DNA of 64,000 bases from Sambucus nigra (taxonomy: Eukaryota > Streptophyta > Magnoliopsida > Dipsacales > Adoxaceae): assembly GCA_949130495.1 (NCBI GenBank), contig OX422208.1, positions 393,164,561 through 393,228,560 on the forward strand, given 5' to 3'. The notes below the pieces were generated by a model. It ran no database searches. It saw only the letters and a list, made by a program, of their open reading frames with translations, and was not told the origin of the DNA. The translations under genes and the position numbers were made by a program. Position 1 is the first letter of the stretch. The number at the start of each line of letters is the position of its first letter. Below are positions 22,666-33,381 of this stretch, in pieces.

Positions 22666-22929
22666 CGAGCAGCCTTGACCCTAACTTGATTGGACGAACT
22701 CCTATTAACTGGAAGTATGTCACTCCACATATAATTTTTGATGAGATCCATCCATATTAGGGCCTTATCTATGAGGAGTACTTCGCTATGAATACCTTAT
22801 TGATACTCGGTTACGCGAGGAACTCTATTTGAATTGTTCTCTTCAGGTCAGAGTTAATTACTGAGCTTAAAGTCGCTAAAGTGTCAGTATAACTATTCCG
22901 TCCTCGAGGGAACTACTGAATTTTAACCT

Positions 22930-23250
22930 TTTCAAGGTCTGCTATGCGTCCTCTTACTATGCTGAGGTATGATTCCTTTCAGTCATCTTTGGCGTTGAAT
23001 TCCCCACTTACCTTCTTGGAGACCAATTTGGAATCACCGACTATGTTTAGGCACTTTGCCCCCAGTAGTTTGGCCTTTTGCAAATCAGCGATTAGTGCTT
23101 CATGCTCATCTTCGTTATGAGAGACCTCGAATCCCAATCTCAATCCTTGGTCAATTATAATGTCTTTAGGGATAATGATGATAATCCCTACTCCTCCCCC
23201 TGGAATTAGTGTCTACATTAACATAAATGGTCCAATCTTTAGATTATGCT
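22930..23250 (-). pseudogene. Tat-1 second (archaeal-like) RNase H
   Basis: The minus-strand reading GGGVGIIIIIPKDI, then GFEVSHNEDEHEALIADLQK, then NIVGDSKLVSKKVSG matches the layout of the additional RNase H that Tat-lineage elements carry between the RT-linked RNase H and integrase. The Glu of the DEHEAL helix and the Asp of VGDSKLV stand at the catalytic positions. The N-terminal strand is broken by a stop. Confidence 0.75.
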
Positions 23251-23297
23251 TCATTTATCGTTGACTACTCATTGTTCAGTTGCTTTATAGTTTGATC

Positions 23298-24627
23298 TCA
23301 TGTGAACTCAATGATAGAATCTACTAGGATCTCCTCCTTGATTGTCGTTATGGGCTTGAAGTGGATATCAAATCTCCTGAGTTCAACCGAACACTTTGAA
23401 AGTCGTCCACAGAGGTCGACCTTCCGTAAAATGACCTTGAGTGGGTAAAAGGTGATTACGGTTATGGAGTGGGATTTGAAGTGATGCTTCAACTTCCTTG
23501 AAGTGACCACCAGTGCATATGCGAGATTTTCCAGAGGCAAATACCATTGTTCAGCATGTAAAAGTGTCTTATTAACGTAGTAAATTGGGCGTTGTCCCCC
23601 TCCTTTCCACATATTAAGGCAGATTTCACAACATGGCCTAATATCGCCATGTAAAGATACAATTGGTCTCCATATTTTGGAATTACCAATAATGGCATCT
23701 TGCTAAGATAGGACTTGATTTCTTCCAATGCTCGCCAACAGTCATCGTCCCATATGAGGACGTTGCCCTTTTTTAGAAGATAGAAGAATGGTCAATAGCA
23801 TTCTGAAGACTTAGAGATGAAGTGATTAAGTGATGTGAGCATCCTAGTGAGCTTCTGAATATCTCTCAATGTCTGAGGAGTCTAGGCTCTAGTGATAGCA
23901 TCAATTTGTTATGGGTTGGACTTAATTCCCCTATTATTGATTATATAACCTTAAAATTTCCTGACTGGATACCGAATGAACACTTACTTTCTTTAAGCTT
24001 CATTCGATACTTCCTGAGCATATCAAAGGTTGTTGATAAATTTGAGAGATGATTGGCATTTTCCTTGCTTTTAATAAGCATATCTTTGATGTATACTTCC
24101 ATAATTTCTCCCATCTGTTTGCTGAACATCCTGGGGACTAATCTTTGGTAAGTTTCACCTGCATTCTTGAGGTCAAATGGCCTGACCTTGTAATAGTACA
24201 ACCCGATTGAGGTTACAAAAGAGGTTTTATCCTGGTCGGGTCTGTATAAGGGGATCTGGTGATAGCCTGAGTAAGTGTCCAGGAAGCTAATTCTCTGATG
24301 TGTTGATGCGGCATTAACCAACTGATCTATCTTTGGGAAAAGGACACTATCCTCGGGGCATGCCCTGTTGAGGTCGGTGAAATCGATACAAACTCTCCAA
24401 CTGCCATTGCGTTTGGTTACCGCCACTGGGTTGGATAACCATGCATGGAACTGAACCTCCTTAATGGATCCTAAATCCAGTAGATTCCCTAATTCTTTCT
24501 CCACAGCCTTAGCCTTCTCGGGGGATGTTCGATGAGATTTTTGAGTGATGGACTTGAAGGTTGGATCGACGCAAATGTATTGGTAGGCCACACTAGTGTC
24601 GATCCTTAGTAACTCGTGAGTCTCCAA
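23298..24627 (-). pseudogene. Tat-1 reverse transcriptase and RNase H
   Basis: RT piece 24627-23941 (228 codons): VTKRNGSWRVCIDFTDLNRA, then FLDTYSGYHQIPL (motif A Asp present), then PFDLKNAGETYQRL, then EVYIKDMLIKSK. The last is the YxDD box with the first Asp replaced by Lys, so polymerase activity is lost. It is followed, after frame changes, by the thumb and RNase H pieces 23728-23489 and 23612-23298 (QRPIYYVNKTLLHAEQWYLP, LAYALVVTSRKLKHHF, WAVELRRFDIHF-like). The RNase H text overlaps in two frames by about 124 bases, showing a frameshift near 23550. Confidence 0.9.
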
Positions 24628-24979
24628 AGAAAAAGCATCTATGTTGATTTTAAGAAGTTCATCTAACTCTCTTTCTCTTGATCAACTAGAGAAACCCTGA
24701 TAAAAATTTCCTCTCAGTCAAGTAGCCTTTAGCTATAACTTTCTCCACACTTTTGATGAACCTATCAACGGGGTGGACCCTAGTTTCTTCCACCCCTAGT
24801 CGACCATACCGTAGTTTCTATTTGGAGGGAATAACCCCCTCTTGGGGTTTCTTTTGGGAATTCTCAGATTCTTTCTTTTTTTCTTTTTTTTGGCAGATAG
24901 CTACAATAAAGCATTTTCTGGCCGTATCCTGGTCACCACGGATCTCTCCCACTCCTAGATCTGTAATGCACTTTAGCTA

Positions 24980-25330
24980 TTGATGATAAGTGGATGGCCC
25001 AGCCTTCATGGCGTGGAGCCATCCTCTACCCAAAATAGCATGGTATGGGGACTCGATGTCGACAACTAAAAACTAAATTAGCTTTAAGATGTTTCCTTCC
25101 CTGATCAATTAGATTATTTTTCCGAACGGTCTCGTGATCCTTGTTACAAAGCCGACCAGTGGAACAGTGGCTTCTTTAAGGTCGACGTTACTCATCTTCA
25201 CTTTATGGAACAGTTCTAGGTACATCACTTCACACAAACTCCCTTGGTCCACAAGTAGCTTGTCAACATCCCAAAACAATTTTGAGTGTGATCACCAAAG
25301 CGTCATGATGTGGGGTCCTCACCCCATCCA
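24980..25330 (-). pseudogene. Tat-1 protease region
   Basis: Minus strand: LLVDQGSLCEVMYLELF, then KEATVPLVGFV, then VVDIESPYHAILGRGWLHAM. These are the flap and C-terminal blocks of the Tat-type aspartic protease. The active-site triad, normally DSGS or DTGS, reads DQGS. Stops lie between the blocks. Confidence 0.75.
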
Positions 25331-25639
25331 AGTCTTCTTGGGTGAACACGATGTTCTTGGTGTAGTCAACGTCTTCTAGTCGTCAATGATTTCCTGCCTG
25401 AGAATTGGTAGGGTAAATTTGAAAAGCTTCTATCACCGTAATCACCTTTTTGAGTTCCATTTGAATGACATTTCCCTCAATATGCTTAAGGTCTAATGTG
25501 CCATGGATTACTGGAAACTAATATTCTGTATCATTATTGAGGACGTTGTCTGGATTTTGGTCACTATTGGCTGCGACTTTCTCTATTTTCCTTTTGACAT
25601 ACTCACTGAAGTGTCCTGCCAAAACTAACTCTTCCAAAT

Positions 25640-26470
25640 GTTACTTCAGAGATTTGTAATTCTCAGTTTGATGACCAACCTCCTTAGGAATGTACATCTC
25701 TGCACGTTGTTCCTTTTAGTTGGATCGTCTCCCATCTTCTTAGTTCATTTGATGAAAGGCTCATCCTTGATCTTACGGAAAATCTTGGAAATAGGTTCCT
25801 TTAAAACTGTGTTAACAGCCTGGAAGGCTTTGGAGGGGTCAACCTTATTTCCATTCATGGAGTTATTCTTGCCCCCATTCTTGTTTCCCTTCTTCTGGGT
25901 ATCGTCCTTCTTTGTTCCCTTATTTTCCTTTGCTCCACTATTTTCCCCTCCACTATGATGAACCATGTCCTCAACCTTGGTGTACTTTTCAATACGAGCC
26001 ATAAGATCAACGATGGTGATGGCCTCTTTCTTAGTGAGGTATTAGTGCAACAAATAGGTGGTCGGCAAGCCGAATTTAAAAGATGGTAAGACAACCTGCT
26101 CCGAGCAGTCCTTGATCTCATTAAAAAACTTCCCAATATCTTTTGGCATAGTCTCGAAGGCTCTCCTATGTCTTTTTCTACATTGTGAGTAGTGCATCCA
26201 TCCGCTTCGGATGGGAGATGCTAGTTATGAATCGCACCGTGAAAATCTTTGCCAGTGCTGTAAAAATTTTGATTGACCTGTGAGGAAGCCTCTCGAACCA
26301 CTTATGTTCTACATCATGTAGACTAGAAGGTAAGATCCTTCACATAAGTACGTCATTGTGGATCCATAAGGTCATTTCTTACCGATATTGCCTGATTTGG
26401 TCTATAGGGTCTATTTTCCCATCATAGACTTTAAACTTGGGATGATAAATTTTTTTGGGGGGTCCTTCTG
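25640..26470 (-). pseudogene. Tat-1 gag
   Basis: Retrotransposon gag core near 26330-26160: WFERLPHRSIKIFTALAKIF, then HPKRMDALLTM, matching the Retrotrans_gag pattern. It is followed by the basic C-terminal part (26002-25745), rich in Lys, Gly and Asn, typical of the Tat nucleocapsid tail. No CCHC knuckle could be seen. Stops occur in the core and a second frame overlaps, so the gene is dead. The true start lies further right, toward 26.9 kb, where only decayed sequence is visible. Confidence 0.75.
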
Positions 26471-27060
26471 CTTGATTGACCTTAAAAAAGAGGACTTCAT
26501 CTAAGTGTTGAGATCTTTTCTGGCTAGTTATCTGGTGGGTCTAGCTCCTCGGTGAGCTGGATGTTGGTTCATTTCCCCATGGACCTGAATCCTTAAATCT
26601 TCATTTTGTCAATCATTGCTTCTGTGGCACCTCTCGTGCTGGCCACTCTCTAATCCCGCTCGCTCTGACCTATCATGTTTAGTTCTTTCTTGGTCATGCC
26701 TGGAGCTCCTTTCTTGGCTGCGAGTGTTGCTCGTGTGAGGTATCTATCCATTCTTTTGAGTCACCTCCTCAGGCTAGCGTTTCTTCCACTTAGAGGTGCA
26801 CAACCTCCTCCTGTTCATAAAGCCTAGCTTCATAAGCATCGACCAACCTATAAATCTGAGTAGACCTAGGTGGCCCATGTATTTCTTAAGAGTGTTACCT
26901 ATACTAGTGAAACCTGGGGTTTGGATGCTGGTGAATTTCAGACTGACCCTAGGAGGAACTTGGTTTTCTTGGACGTCGCCAACTTGGGGGATGTTTCTAT
27001 TGTGGTGAGACACTATGGGCTTTCTGGTAATGAATGATTTTGTAGGAATACAAGTCGCTT

Positions 27061-27076
27061 CCCACAGACGGTGCCA
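27061..27076 (-). other. Tat-1 primer-binding site
   Basis: The minus strand reads TGGCACCGTCTGTGGG two bases inside the 5' LTR end. This form is common in RIRE2-like Tat elements. Confidence 0.8.
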
Positions 27077-27078
27077 AT

Positions 27079-27524
27079 TGTGAGTGCAAAAAATATAACA
27101 TTAAAAGATTCTACGAAAACAATCACAAATGGCAGAAAGTAAATGAAATCACACACACAACAATAATTTATGTGGTTTGGCAACTTGCCTACGTCCATGG
27201 AGAGGTAAATTTTTCTTATTAAGTGTCTCTCGAAATCTCAAGTTTTCAATCCCTTTTCCCCGGGGCGGGGCATAAAATTAATTGGTATGTAGTTAAAGAA
27301 TTTGATTTGTTCAAGAAACTCTAACTATCATGTGGATTAGTCATAAGGTACTTGAATATCTCATTCGAGATTTTTGGTACCTGATTTGACCATATCCATA
27401 GGTATTGTTATACCACTTAAAGATACTTGTGTAGAAATTGAGTTATGATTTGGGTCGGGCCAAGTGTTAATCTATCAATACTTGGTTGGCTACTCTCATG
27501 GACTATAAAAAATGGGCATCCACA
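27079..27524 (-). mobile_element. Tat-1 5' LTR
   Basis: 446 bp, the partner of 19455-19900. The plus-strand right edge CATCCACA is followed by the ATATG duplication at 27525-27529. Confidence 0.92.
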
Positions 27525-27614
27525 ATATGAAAATCTAATTTAAGAAAATATTAAAAATTGGTAAAATTGGATTTGTGTTATTTCGACATTAAGTTTTCAC
27601 TACGCACTCACAAA

Positions 27615-27659
27615 TTGGTATCAAAGTTTATTTTTCACATTTACAAGTGGTATCAGAGC
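27615..27659 (+). other. Element A primer-binding site, with a second PBS-like copy
   Basis: TTGGTATCAAAG (27615-27626) follows the LTR end. A more canonical TGGTATCAGAGC lies at 27648-27659. Both match the initiator-Met tRNA complement. Confidence 0.7.
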
Positions 27660-27755
27660 GAGTTGTACTAATTTATCGTGTAGATCCTTGTTTAGTGTTG
27701 TTTATGGCCGCTGTTTATTTATCTCTCTTGTGTTGGTTTATTTATCTTTCTCTCG

Positions 27756-28530
27756 ATGGATAGCCATAGTGAAAATATATCTTGTTTAAATTTGAAGTTT
27801 GCTAAAACAATTAAAATTCTTGAACAAGATTTTTTTTTTGAATCCGCTATGGAACTTTTGTAAACTTTTCCAATTCAAAGAGATTTCTTTTGTGAGAAGA
27901 TTGTAGATATGGAATTTTATTTTTGAAATTTAGAATTATCCAAAACAGAGAGTGATGATAGAGTCCGGTTTTTCGAGAAAAAAGTAAAAGACTCTAAAAT
28001 TTCTAGGGTTTGTGTAAGTTCTAATGAAGATAAAGATAAATTGATTTTAGATTTAAAGGCACGCAAGAAGACTCTTAGGGAAATGTTTGCTTGCATTGGG
28101 GGAGGGGGGGTGGGGGGTGGGGGGAGTGAGATAACCTTCTTGAAATGATTGAATTTTTAAAGAAGGAGTCCCTACAACTTGAAGAGTCAAATTCTATTCT
28201 TGAGTCTAAAATTGTGAAGTTAAAAGAGGATTTAAAAGGCTCTTGTAGTTTTGGAAGTGATAGTACTGGATCCTATGTTTATAATACTTTTGGTGTCAAA
28301 GCAAATACCATTATTTATTTTAGAGGGTCAACCACATCCCAGGGTGTTTGAAAAGGTCAGCCTGAAAGTTTCGTTCCTTATCGCATCTACACGTGTACAC
28401 ACTGTGGTAGTTAGTCATTTTTGCTACGATCTTAGAAAATACCCTAAGAAGTTGAATTCTAGTGTCTCTTTGGTTATCAAAATTCAACACATTAAGTATA
28501 CACCTATTTGGGTTAGAAAATCATTTTGAG
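27756..28530 (+). pseudogene. Element A gag-like coiled-coil region
   Basis: A start at 27756 opens MDSHSENISCLNLKFAKTIK. Stops interrupt the first part. A readable piece (28145-28351) holds a coiled coil (QLEESNSILESKIVKLKEDL) and the motif IIYFRGSTTSQGV. After a frame change a possible zinc-knuckle remnant (YTCTHCGS) and PIWVRK follow. Coiled coil, then CxxC, then WVRK is the end of gag in SIRE-like copia elements such as Copia-1 (compare IWVRKDDL). Protease, integrase and RT do not follow. A G-rich run (28098-28123) interrupts the frame. Confidence 0.6.
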
Positions 28531-30042
28531 GCGCTACATGTTAGACTAATTGATTCTCGCATGCTTGCACATGACTACTTGCATGTTTTTTGTTTGTCAT
28601 ACTTTAGTTGTGCTTCATGGTATATGTTTGCTGGTGTTATTACATTTGTATATTTTGTATTTGATTTTTTCTTTTATTGAGTCATATTGAAAAATACAAA
28701 AAAGATTTTATTTTGATAATTTTTTTTAAATAAAAAAATTTTGTTTTTGTTTTTGTGTCTTTTAGTTTTACGCATTTGGAATGGCATATTGGTACGTTTC
28801 AATACAATGCACTCCGTAATTTCTATGTGGCTAGGACATTTGGTTGTGATTATAAATACTTAGATTGTTCTTAACCCTGTTTTCACGAATTGTCTCGAAC
28901 TTGATTTTCTTTACGAATTCGACTTTATATATGCCTCCGCACACACATGCATGAGCTTTTTTGAACATTAATTTCACATGTATATTTGAGCTTTGTGAGA
29001 TGTTCTCCCATAAATTTTTTCATCTACATGTTTTTTTGAATATGGGGAATTTTTGCATGTAAGAACCATTTCCCATGAGTAGTTAGTATTGAAAAATATG
29101 ACTGTACACGGGAAACGTCTACGAAAGGAGAAAATATCCTTTGAGGGAAAACCACCATTCGCAAGAGGCCAATGAAAATATTAAGGGTAATAAAAAATAG
29201 AAAAATTGCCAAAAAGGGCCCAACTTTGTCCAATGTTTGACAATTCAAATGAAATAACTTCAAAAGAATTAAGTATGATACATGTTTATCTTTTGAGGGT
29301 GTTTTTGTTGAAGATTAATGGATTTGCACAATGAATCCTAGTTATGCTTAATTTTCACGATGCTATTGATTTGTAAAATTATCATTATTATAGGCTTATG
29401 TGTATTGTGCTTGTTACTTTATATTGTCACTTGAGGATACGTCTTTGTTTGATAAAGTTTTGTGGTCAACTAGAACTTCTTGAACATTTTTAAGTATATG
29501 GGTCATAATTCATTTGTATTTAGTTCATGCCCATTCATTCCACCCACATGTTTAAACACATGGATAGTATGCTAGTGTGTAAGGCTTATGTATTTTGTGT
29601 CAAGTTTTGTGGTCCTTTATACCTCTATATGTGTGCCAAATTTTCTTTGGTATATTTTGGATATATTTTATATGGTATCGTGTTGTATTTGTAAAATTTA
29701 CGTTTCTTTTTGAAAAAAATGAAAATTTCAAAAATAGCTGGTTGTGTTCGCCTTTGAGATTATCATCACAAGTGCGTTGATTACATATTTATGTGATGAT
29801 ATCTTACTTATTATTTGTGATGATTTTATTTCTTCATGTTTAGATTCTACTCCTTTGTGTATTTTGGACAAAATTCGGGAGACCAAATTAAGGTGGAGAT
29901 TTGATTTTTGGAGTAGATTTCTTTATGAGTTTTTATTTTCTATTTCAATCCCGATGCATGACGGGGTATTTTATTTGCTCCATGTGCGTAGGTACTTACG
30001 GAAGATCATATTACACCAAATGAAGACAAAGTTGCCCAAGGA
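28531..30042 (+). other. Element A non-coding 3' region
   Basis: About 1.5 kb with no conserved frame. Blocks match element B in reverse (28975-29060 against 31860-31910, 29488-29545 against 31323-31385). Less clearly they match the 3' UTR of Copia-2 (GGTGGCTTTTGCGCAAAG near 59731). This supports descent from an autonomous copia with a long 3' UTR. Confidence 0.6.
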
Positions 30043-30058
30043 AAGAATAAGTGGAGAT
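30043..30058 (+). other. Element A polypurine tract
   Basis: AAGAATAAGTGGAGAT directly before TGAAGACAATG. It resembles the GGGGGAGAT tract that primes plus-strand synthesis before copia 3' LTRs (compare Copia-2 at 58809-58826). Confidence 0.6.
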
Positions 30059-31290
30059 TGAAGACAATGTTTCTGTATGCAATTCCATTTTTAGGGTTTG
30101 GGAAGGGTATTAGGATGTTTTTGTCATAGAGGGATACATTATTATAATTTTTTTTCGATTATTTTTGTACCGAAATAGTCAAAGTGAGATATTTCTAAGC
30201 GCAAATATTCTAGCTTAGGCTTTCTATTTGTTTTGTCTGCACTTTGGTATATTTGGCATATCCTATTACAAATCATCACGCACTATCATGACAAACCGAA
30301 CTCCAGTATCTCCAAGTTCAAGACTCCTATACATCTCAGGAAGGTATAAAAGTTTTAGGAGTTTAAAATTATTCATTAGTTTATTTGGGATGTTACTTTT
30401 ATGACAAACCAAGGCTGAATTTTTAAATTTATAATATTTTTTTGTTTTTTTACCTCGTTCAAATGAGATCAGATTCTCATTCGAATAAAATGGATAGTTC
30501 GTTAGAAGTCTTGTTAGATTTATATCAAACGAACATCCAACAAAGGAATTTTGTTTGAATTTGTTAGAATCCCGTTATAAGCTTATTATAATGAGATTTC
30601 TTTCTCGTTCAAACGAACTGTGTTTTCATTCAAACGACATGATTTTCTCGTTCGAACGACTTCTAATTTCCTTCAAAAAAAGTTGTCTCCTCGAATTTCG
30701 TTTCAGGTCTATAAATACCTATTTTGAGGTTTATTTCGAGGGACTTTGAAAAAAACGTAAACATAATACCTTTACCAAAGTTTTTTCATTTTTTGTCTTT
30801 TCGAACACTTTTTTATTCACACTTCACATTTCCAAATACATTTGTGAATCTTTTTGGTACTCTAGAAGTTTTGTATCTTGTATACACACTTGTGGTGATA
30901 GATCAGTATGGTTGAATTTATGAACCCGACGGTTTATGACAGATGAAGGCTGAAGGTTGAATCGGTGCATACCGAGGGTAGACCGACACCTATGGATGAA
31001 TCTGGGTCAATCCATTTTCTTTAGAGATTTTGAAAACACTGTACGTTATACTTGTGAGTTATATCAAGTAGTATGTAAGTTGATAGTCTTGTAAAACTCT
31101 ATAAGGTGCTGAAATATAGGTTTTGCCCTGAAAAAGGATTTTTCCATATTTGTCATTTTTGATTGCATGTTTGGTTTATTTTCTATGATTAGAATCATTA
31201 TCATATGAAAACTTAATTTCATCACATATTAAAATTTGGTAAAATTGAATTTGTGTCTTTGGGACATTATGTTTGCACTGCGCACTCACA
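30059..31290 (+). mobile_element. 3' LTR of element A (1,232 bp) with TATA box
   Basis: Starts TGAAGACAATG and ends GCACTCACA. The TATA box TCTATAAATACC is at 30709-30720, with the TCGTTCGAACGA-type cluster at 30450-30660 upstream. Oddly, a PBS follows it immediately, so this LTR also served as a 5' LTR. Confidence 0.7.
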
Positions 31291-31322
31291 AATTGGTATC
31301 CGAGTTTATTTTTTGCATTTAC
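31291..31322 (+). other. Orphan PBS segment after the element A 3' LTR
   Basis: AATTGGTATCCGAGTTTATT and the next dozen bases match the start of the element A internal region (27613-27644). The match stops at about 31322, where reversed element B sequence begins. Confidence 0.65.
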
Positions 31323-32404
31323 AATGTAGGATGGAATGAATAGGCGTGAACTAGATACAAATGAATTATGACCCAAACACTCAAATATATCCAAGGAGTT
31401 CAATTTGACCGTGAAACTGTATCAAACTAAGATTTAGCCTCAAGTGACAAGATAAAGTGAACTCTATGAACAAACAAGTACAATGCACACAAACCTAGAA
31501 TATTGATGATTCTAGAAATAAATAGCATCGTGACATGATAAGAATAACTAGGATGGATTGTGTAAATCCATTTATCTTAAGCTATAACACTCTCAAAGGA
31601 AAAAAAATCATATTTGGTACACTCAATTATTTTGTTGATATAATTTTTGAAAATGAGTTAAAAATAAACTTGTTGGCCTTGCCAATTTTTCTAGTTTTAT
31701 TGCTTATAATATTTTATATTAGGCTCTTGACAATGGTGGCTTTCTTGCAAAGAAGATTTTCTCCTTTCATATCCCTTTCTCGTGTACCGTCATATATGCA
31801 ATTAAAATCAAATAATCTCACGGGCAACGATTCTTACATGCACAAATTTCCTATAGTAATAAAAATGTAGATGCCAAGATTGATGGGAGAACATTTCACT
31901 AAGATCAAATATAACACAATGAGTTAAAATTCAAAAGGTCTCATGCATGTGTGTGCGGAGGCATATACAAAGTTGAATCCATAAAGAAAATCAAAGTCGA
32001 AACAAATCAACGCAAGCATGATTAAGAACAATCTAAGCATTGACAGTCATAACCAAATGTCTTAGACACATGGAAACATGGAATGAAATGGATTCAAACA
32101 CACTAATATGCCACATAAAATGTGTAAAGCTAAAATACAAAAAACTATTTTTTTTTTGCGTTTTTATAACATATTAAAAAAATACTAATTTGAAAAAAAA
32201 TAACTCAAAAAACAAACAAAATCTTCTTGTGTTTTTCAATATGACATAATAAATGAAAAATACAAAAGACTCAAAGTATATACAACTGGCAAACACTTAT
32301 AACACGAAGTACAAAAGCTAGTGTATGCAAACATGCAAGCAATCCCCCATAAGATATTACATGTAAAGAGTCATGTGTAAGAATCAGAGAATCAACCAGT
32401 CTAA

Positions 32405-33234
32405 TACTTAGCGCTTCCTAGATCGATTTCCGAATCAAAATAAATGAATACATAATGCGTTGGGTTATAAGAGCCAAGGGGACACTAGATATTAACTTCC
32501 CTGCCTAAGGTGACCTTTCCTACCACTGTTTGTTCACGTGTAGATACGACGAGGAATGGGACCTTTAGGTTGACATTTTCTAACACCCTCGGATATGATT
32601 GACCCTCTAAAACAAACGATGGTCTTAGCTCTAGCATCAAAAGAATCCAATTTATTGAATCTAGTACAATCACTACCAACACTACTTGGGTCTCTCAAAT
32701 CATCTTTTAATCTCAAAATCTTAGACTCAAGCAAAGTATTAGAATCTTCACGCGCTAGGGACTCCTTATTCAAATTTTCAATTATTCTTATAAGGTTATC
32801 TTGCTCCACCTCAATAAAAGAGAACTTATCCCTAAAAGCCTTCTCGCGTGACCTCAAATAATTAATCAATTTAACATTATCCTCAATGGAACGATCATCA
32901 ACCCTAGAAACTTAAAATTCCTTTAATTGTTTCTTTAATAATTGGAATCTATCTTCATTCTCTTTCTTGGACACTCCTAAAGTTTTAAAATCATGATTCA
33001 TGTCCACAAGCTTCTAACGAACGATATCTCTTTGAGTTTGAATATTTTGCAAAAATTAATTTCAGTTTTAAAACGAAAATTTTCTTTTTCAAGAAATTTA
33101 ATTCTTTTTGAAAACTTTTAATTCACAAGACCTGATGTTTCATCACAGTTTTAAATCTTATTATACCGATATCAAATATCAAAGTTATCGTCATCGATAA
33201 ATGCATCAAACGACTTATCACAATTATGACTCAT
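32405..33234 (-). pseudogene. Element B gag-like coiled-coil region
   Basis: A start at 33234 opens MSHNCDKSFDAFIDDDNFDI and then meets a stop. The open piece 32869-32534 (111 codons) is a coiled coil (EVEQDNLIRIIENLNKESLA, LLESKILRLKDDLRD) followed by TIVCFRGSIISEGV and QPKGPIPRRIYT. Element A shows the corresponding text FRGSTTSQGV and a related tail. It is the SIRE-like gag end without following protease. Confidence 0.6.
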
Positions 33235-33249
33235 CTAGAGAAAACAAAC

Positions 33250-33253
<4 letters not shown>

Positions 33254-33301
<48 letters not shown>
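33254..33301. repeat. (GA)n microsatellite
   Basis: About 24 GA units in the leader of element B between PBS and gag start. Confidence 0.95.
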
Positions 33302-33305
<4 letters not shown>

Positions 33306-33371
33306 CGTGAAACAGACCACCCTAAACATAACGAAACAAGGATCTACACGATGAGTTAGTGTGGAAGATTT

Positions 33372-33381
33372 GATACCAATT
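33372..33381 (-). other. Element B primer-binding site
   Basis: Minus strand AATTGGTATC followed by AAATC. Same position and form as in element A. Confidence 0.65.

Larger units (their letters stand above)
19455..27524 (-). mobile_element. Tat-1: Ty3/gypsy Tat-lineage retrotransposon, 8,070 bp
   Basis: Two 446-bp LTRs (19455-19900 and 27079-27524) start TGTGAGTG and end CCACA on the plus strand. They are flanked by perfect 5-bp target duplications ATATG (19450-19454 and 27525-27529). The internal minus strand reads gag, protease, RT, RNase H, a second (archaeal-like) RNase H, integrase, the order and extra domain typical of the Tat clade. The PBS is TGGCACCGTCTGTGGG. An additional decayed frame lies antisense near the 3' end. 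All coding parts are broken. Confidence 0.93.
18575..27612 (+). mobile_element. 5' LTR of element A, split by Tat-1
   Basis: 18575-19449 aligns with the first part and 27530-27612 with the last part of the LTR at 30059-31290; the join falls at the ATATG duplication. The left 0.5 kb of the full LTR (as seen at 30059-30190) is missing here, so the LTR is 5'-truncated. The right-hand copy has an extra stretch of roughly 115 bp around 30731-30850. Confidence 0.7.
18575..31290 (+). mobile_element. Element A: pol-less copia-derived LTR element (plus), host of Tat-1
   Basis: 5' LTR (18575-19449 joined to 27525-27612), PBS, short gag-like region with coiled coil, long non-coding 3' part, PPT at 30043-30058, 3' LTR 30059-31290. 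The two LTR copies share ordered blocks: AAATATTCT, then CATCACGCAC-like, then TCGTTCGAACGA motifs, then TCTATAAATAC, then CTTGTATACACAC, then GCACTCACA. They are clearly diverged, so the element is old. No RT, integrase or protease sequence remains between the LTRs. It resembles an internally deleted SIRE-like copia. Confidence 0.7.

Noticed and set aside
25134..25379. 81-codon plus-strand frame
   Set aside because: It is the shadow of the Tat-1 protease, which reads sensibly on the minus strand.
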